Below are positions 62,956 through 64,000 of a DNA stretch of 64,000 nt, piece by piece. Under the pieces are notes generated by a model. The model ran no database searches. It was not told the DNA's origin and saw only the letters and a program-made list of their open reading frames with translations. Position 1 is the first letter of the stretch; each line of letters opens with the position of its first letter. Both the position numbers and the translations under genes were made by a program. This DNA is from Bacteroidota bacterium (GTDB taxonomy: Bacteria > Bacteroidota > Bacteroidia > Sphingobacteriales > Sphingobacteriaceae). Location of the stretch: assembly GCA_026224775.1 (NCBI GenBank), contig JAMFRP010000018.1:62001-126000 (forward strand), in the 5' to 3' direction.

Positions 62956-63324
62956 ATGCAGGTGATAGAAACTATTGATAACCCAGTAAAATTACAGGAA
63001 GTATTCTCTACAAAATCAGGTAGTGTATCACAATGTGATCAGGAAAATTGCTGGTATATTGATTTTGCCGGTAAGGTTTCCCGTTTTGATTATCGTTGTT
63101 TGCTTTTACTCAAAAAGGCTGTTTATAATATCGATATAGAGGCTCTTCTACTTAAAAATGCTAAAGCTGCTGATATAGAAATTGTATTTATCTGCGCCAG
63201 CGACCACTTTTATGTACTATCCACCCTGGAAATTATTGCCTTAAAAGAACTATTGCAAGGCACATTTGCCATGCTTGAATTAAACCACATTATTCAGGAT
63301 CGCCTGTATCGCTTAGCGGTTTAA
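62956..63324 (+). CDS. Small hypothetical protein with cysteine-containing N-terminal part
   Basis: A 122-residue soluble protein. It opens MQVIETIDNPVKLQEVFSTK, then SQCDQENCWYIDFAGKVSRFDYRC with three cysteines, which recalls a small Bacteroidota family (DUF6686-like) with a CxxC-type motif and a helix near LTxxEL, but I am unsure. The C-terminal half has two beta strands and a helix (LEIIALKELLQG). No signal peptide. It lies 93 bases before ferritin. A role in metal handling is a guess from neighbourhood. Confidence 0.65.
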   Translation: MQVIETIDNPVKLQEVFSTKSGSVSQCDQENCWYIDFAGKVSRFDYRCLLLLKKAVYNIDIEALLLKNAKAADIEIVFICASDHFYVLSTLEIIALKELLQGTFAMLELNHIIQDRLYRLAV

Positions 63325-63417
63325 ACTTATTTAGATTCATTTCATATTAATGGTTATAGATTGATTTTTCAATTTATAGCATTATTATTGTTATAACCTA
63401 TACTTAAAATTAGTGTT

Positions 63418-63948
63418 ATGAAAGATATTATGCGCGCCAAATGCCTCATTTCAGCCGAAATTGAGAGCCTGATCAACCAACAGATCCGTAAAGAAGCACA
63501 ATCATCTGCCATTTATTTAGCAATGGCGTCATGGTGCGATAGGAATGGTTTTGATAACTCTGCTGCCTATTTCTTCAAACAATCTGACGAGGAAAGACAT
63601 CACCAGCTTAAATTTTTTAAATACATTTTAGATATGGGTGGTACATCTATATCCCCTGATATTACCGGATTGAAAATTGAATACAATTCATTTCGCGAAA
63701 TATTTGAGGACGCGCTTGACCAGGAGATCAGCGTAACACAATCCATCAAAAGTATTGCTGCCCGCTGCCACAAAGAGCAGGACTATGTAACCCTTGAATT
63801 TTTAAACTGGTTCTTTAAAGAACAGCGTGAAGAGGAATATAAAGCCCGCCGTGCGCTGGAATTATTCGAGATCATTGGCGAACAAGGAACTGGCCATTGG
63901 GAGATTGACAAACACGTTGGTAAAATACACTATGGTAGCGAGGCTTAA
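63418..63948 (+). CDS. Bacterial ferritin
   Basis: Iron-storage protein forming a 24-subunit shell that oxidises and stores Fe. The 176-residue four-helix subunit has the ferroxidase ligands in IRKEAQSSAIYLAMASW (Glu) and QSDEERHHQLKFFKY (Glu-x-x-His), with the later QEISVTQSIKSIAARC helix and the FLNWFFKEQREEEY acidic helix. Start ATG 63418 gives MKDIMRAKCLISAEI; ATG 63430 is an alternative. Its stop overlaps a possible convergent gene end at the window edge. Confidence 0.93.
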   Translation: MKDIMRAKCLISAEIESLINQQIRKEAQSSAIYLAMASWCDRNGFDNSAAYFFKQSDEERHHQLKFFKYILDMGGTSISPDITGLKIEYNSFREIFEDALDQEISVTQSIKSIAARCHKEQDYVTLEFLNWFFKEQREEEYKARRALELFEIIGEQGTGHWEIDKHVGKIHYGSEA

Positions 63949-64000
63949 ACCTTAGGTTGATCCTGCATAACTATTTGCAACACTTTTAACACTTCTTTTT
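63945..64000 (-). CDS. Possible C-terminal end of a convergent gene
   Basis: The minus-strand frame from the window edge to a TAA at 63945-63947 reads KEVLKVLQIVMQDQPKV, an ordinary-looking helix. Its stop would overlap the ferritin stop by three bases, as other convergent pairs here do. Eighteen residues are too few to identify a product. Confidence 0.3.
   Translation of the reverse strand, partial: KEVLKVLQIVMQDQPKV

Noticed and set aside
1..64000. tRNA or rRNA genes
   Set aside because: None recognised by eye on either strand; a covariance-model scan would settle it.

Overview
The window looks like chromosome from a Bacteroidota bacterium of the Sphingobacteriaceae, probably Mucilaginibacter or a close relative. 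The grounds are type IX secretion (T9SS) cargo with gliding-motility C-terminal domains, lineage families (DUF4270, DUF5683, DUF1599, DUF4407), putative TAnnTTTG -7 promoter boxes, a short CarB without its regulatory domain, and many palindromic repeats of the tcattgcgag / tgtcatttcga type. The genus is inferred from protein resemblance, not from a search. I saw no rRNA, tRNA, CRISPR array, transposase or integrase.

Layout. 1-4.7 kb: partial folP, DUF1599 protein, BT_3928-like membrane protein, orphan ABC permease, aroK and a small unknown gene. 4.8-8.8 kb, minus strand: recJ, lptB and a GH3-like acyl-adenylating enzyme. 9-17.3 kb: metallo-hydrolase, response regulator, ABM monooxygenase, gcvP and a large T9SS cargo protein. 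17.3-26.4 kb: pdxJ, polysaccharide deacetylase, acyltransferase, SPFH/rhodanese cluster, DUF4407, amidase and a VOC protein. 26.4-30.7 kb: an AT-rich accessory patch bounded by repeats. 30.7-34.5 kb: metallo-hydrolase, LolC/E-type permease, rbfA, M23 peptidase, TonB_C protein. 34.5-41.3 kb, minus strand: frameshifted membrane acyltransferase and the row parA-parB-DUF5683-dapB-lepB-lepB. 41.5-51.7 kb: flavin reductase, VIT1-like transporter, second T9SS cargo protein, TonB-dependent receptor, GH20 hexosaminidase, BtuF-like protein and LysE exporter. 51.7-59.7 kb: truB-ribF, then glycogen synthase-like / DUF4270 / glmS, divergent panC-panD, and a lipoprotein. 59.9-64 kb: carB, a small unknown gene and ferritin.

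The most interesting locus is at 28.18-30.44 kb. A 73-residue helix-turn-helix protein resembling restriction-modification controller (C) proteins sits just downstream of a two-part operator built like a classical C-box (GACTnnnAGTC units 15 bp apart). It is coupled by a TAATG stop/start overlap to a 664-residue protein. That protein joins an N-terminal PD-(D/E)xK nuclease signature to a Schlafen-group-3/DUF2075 helicase. No methyltransferase is next to it. I infer a C-protein-timed, single-effector nuclease-helicase defence module. A dinD gene with a one-base C-terminal frameshift lies beside it, between two direct copies of a palindromic repeat.

Two genes (dinD and the DUF1624-like gene) are each broken near the 3' end by one missing base at a short homopolymer. 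Either both are real lesions or the assembly has small indel errors.
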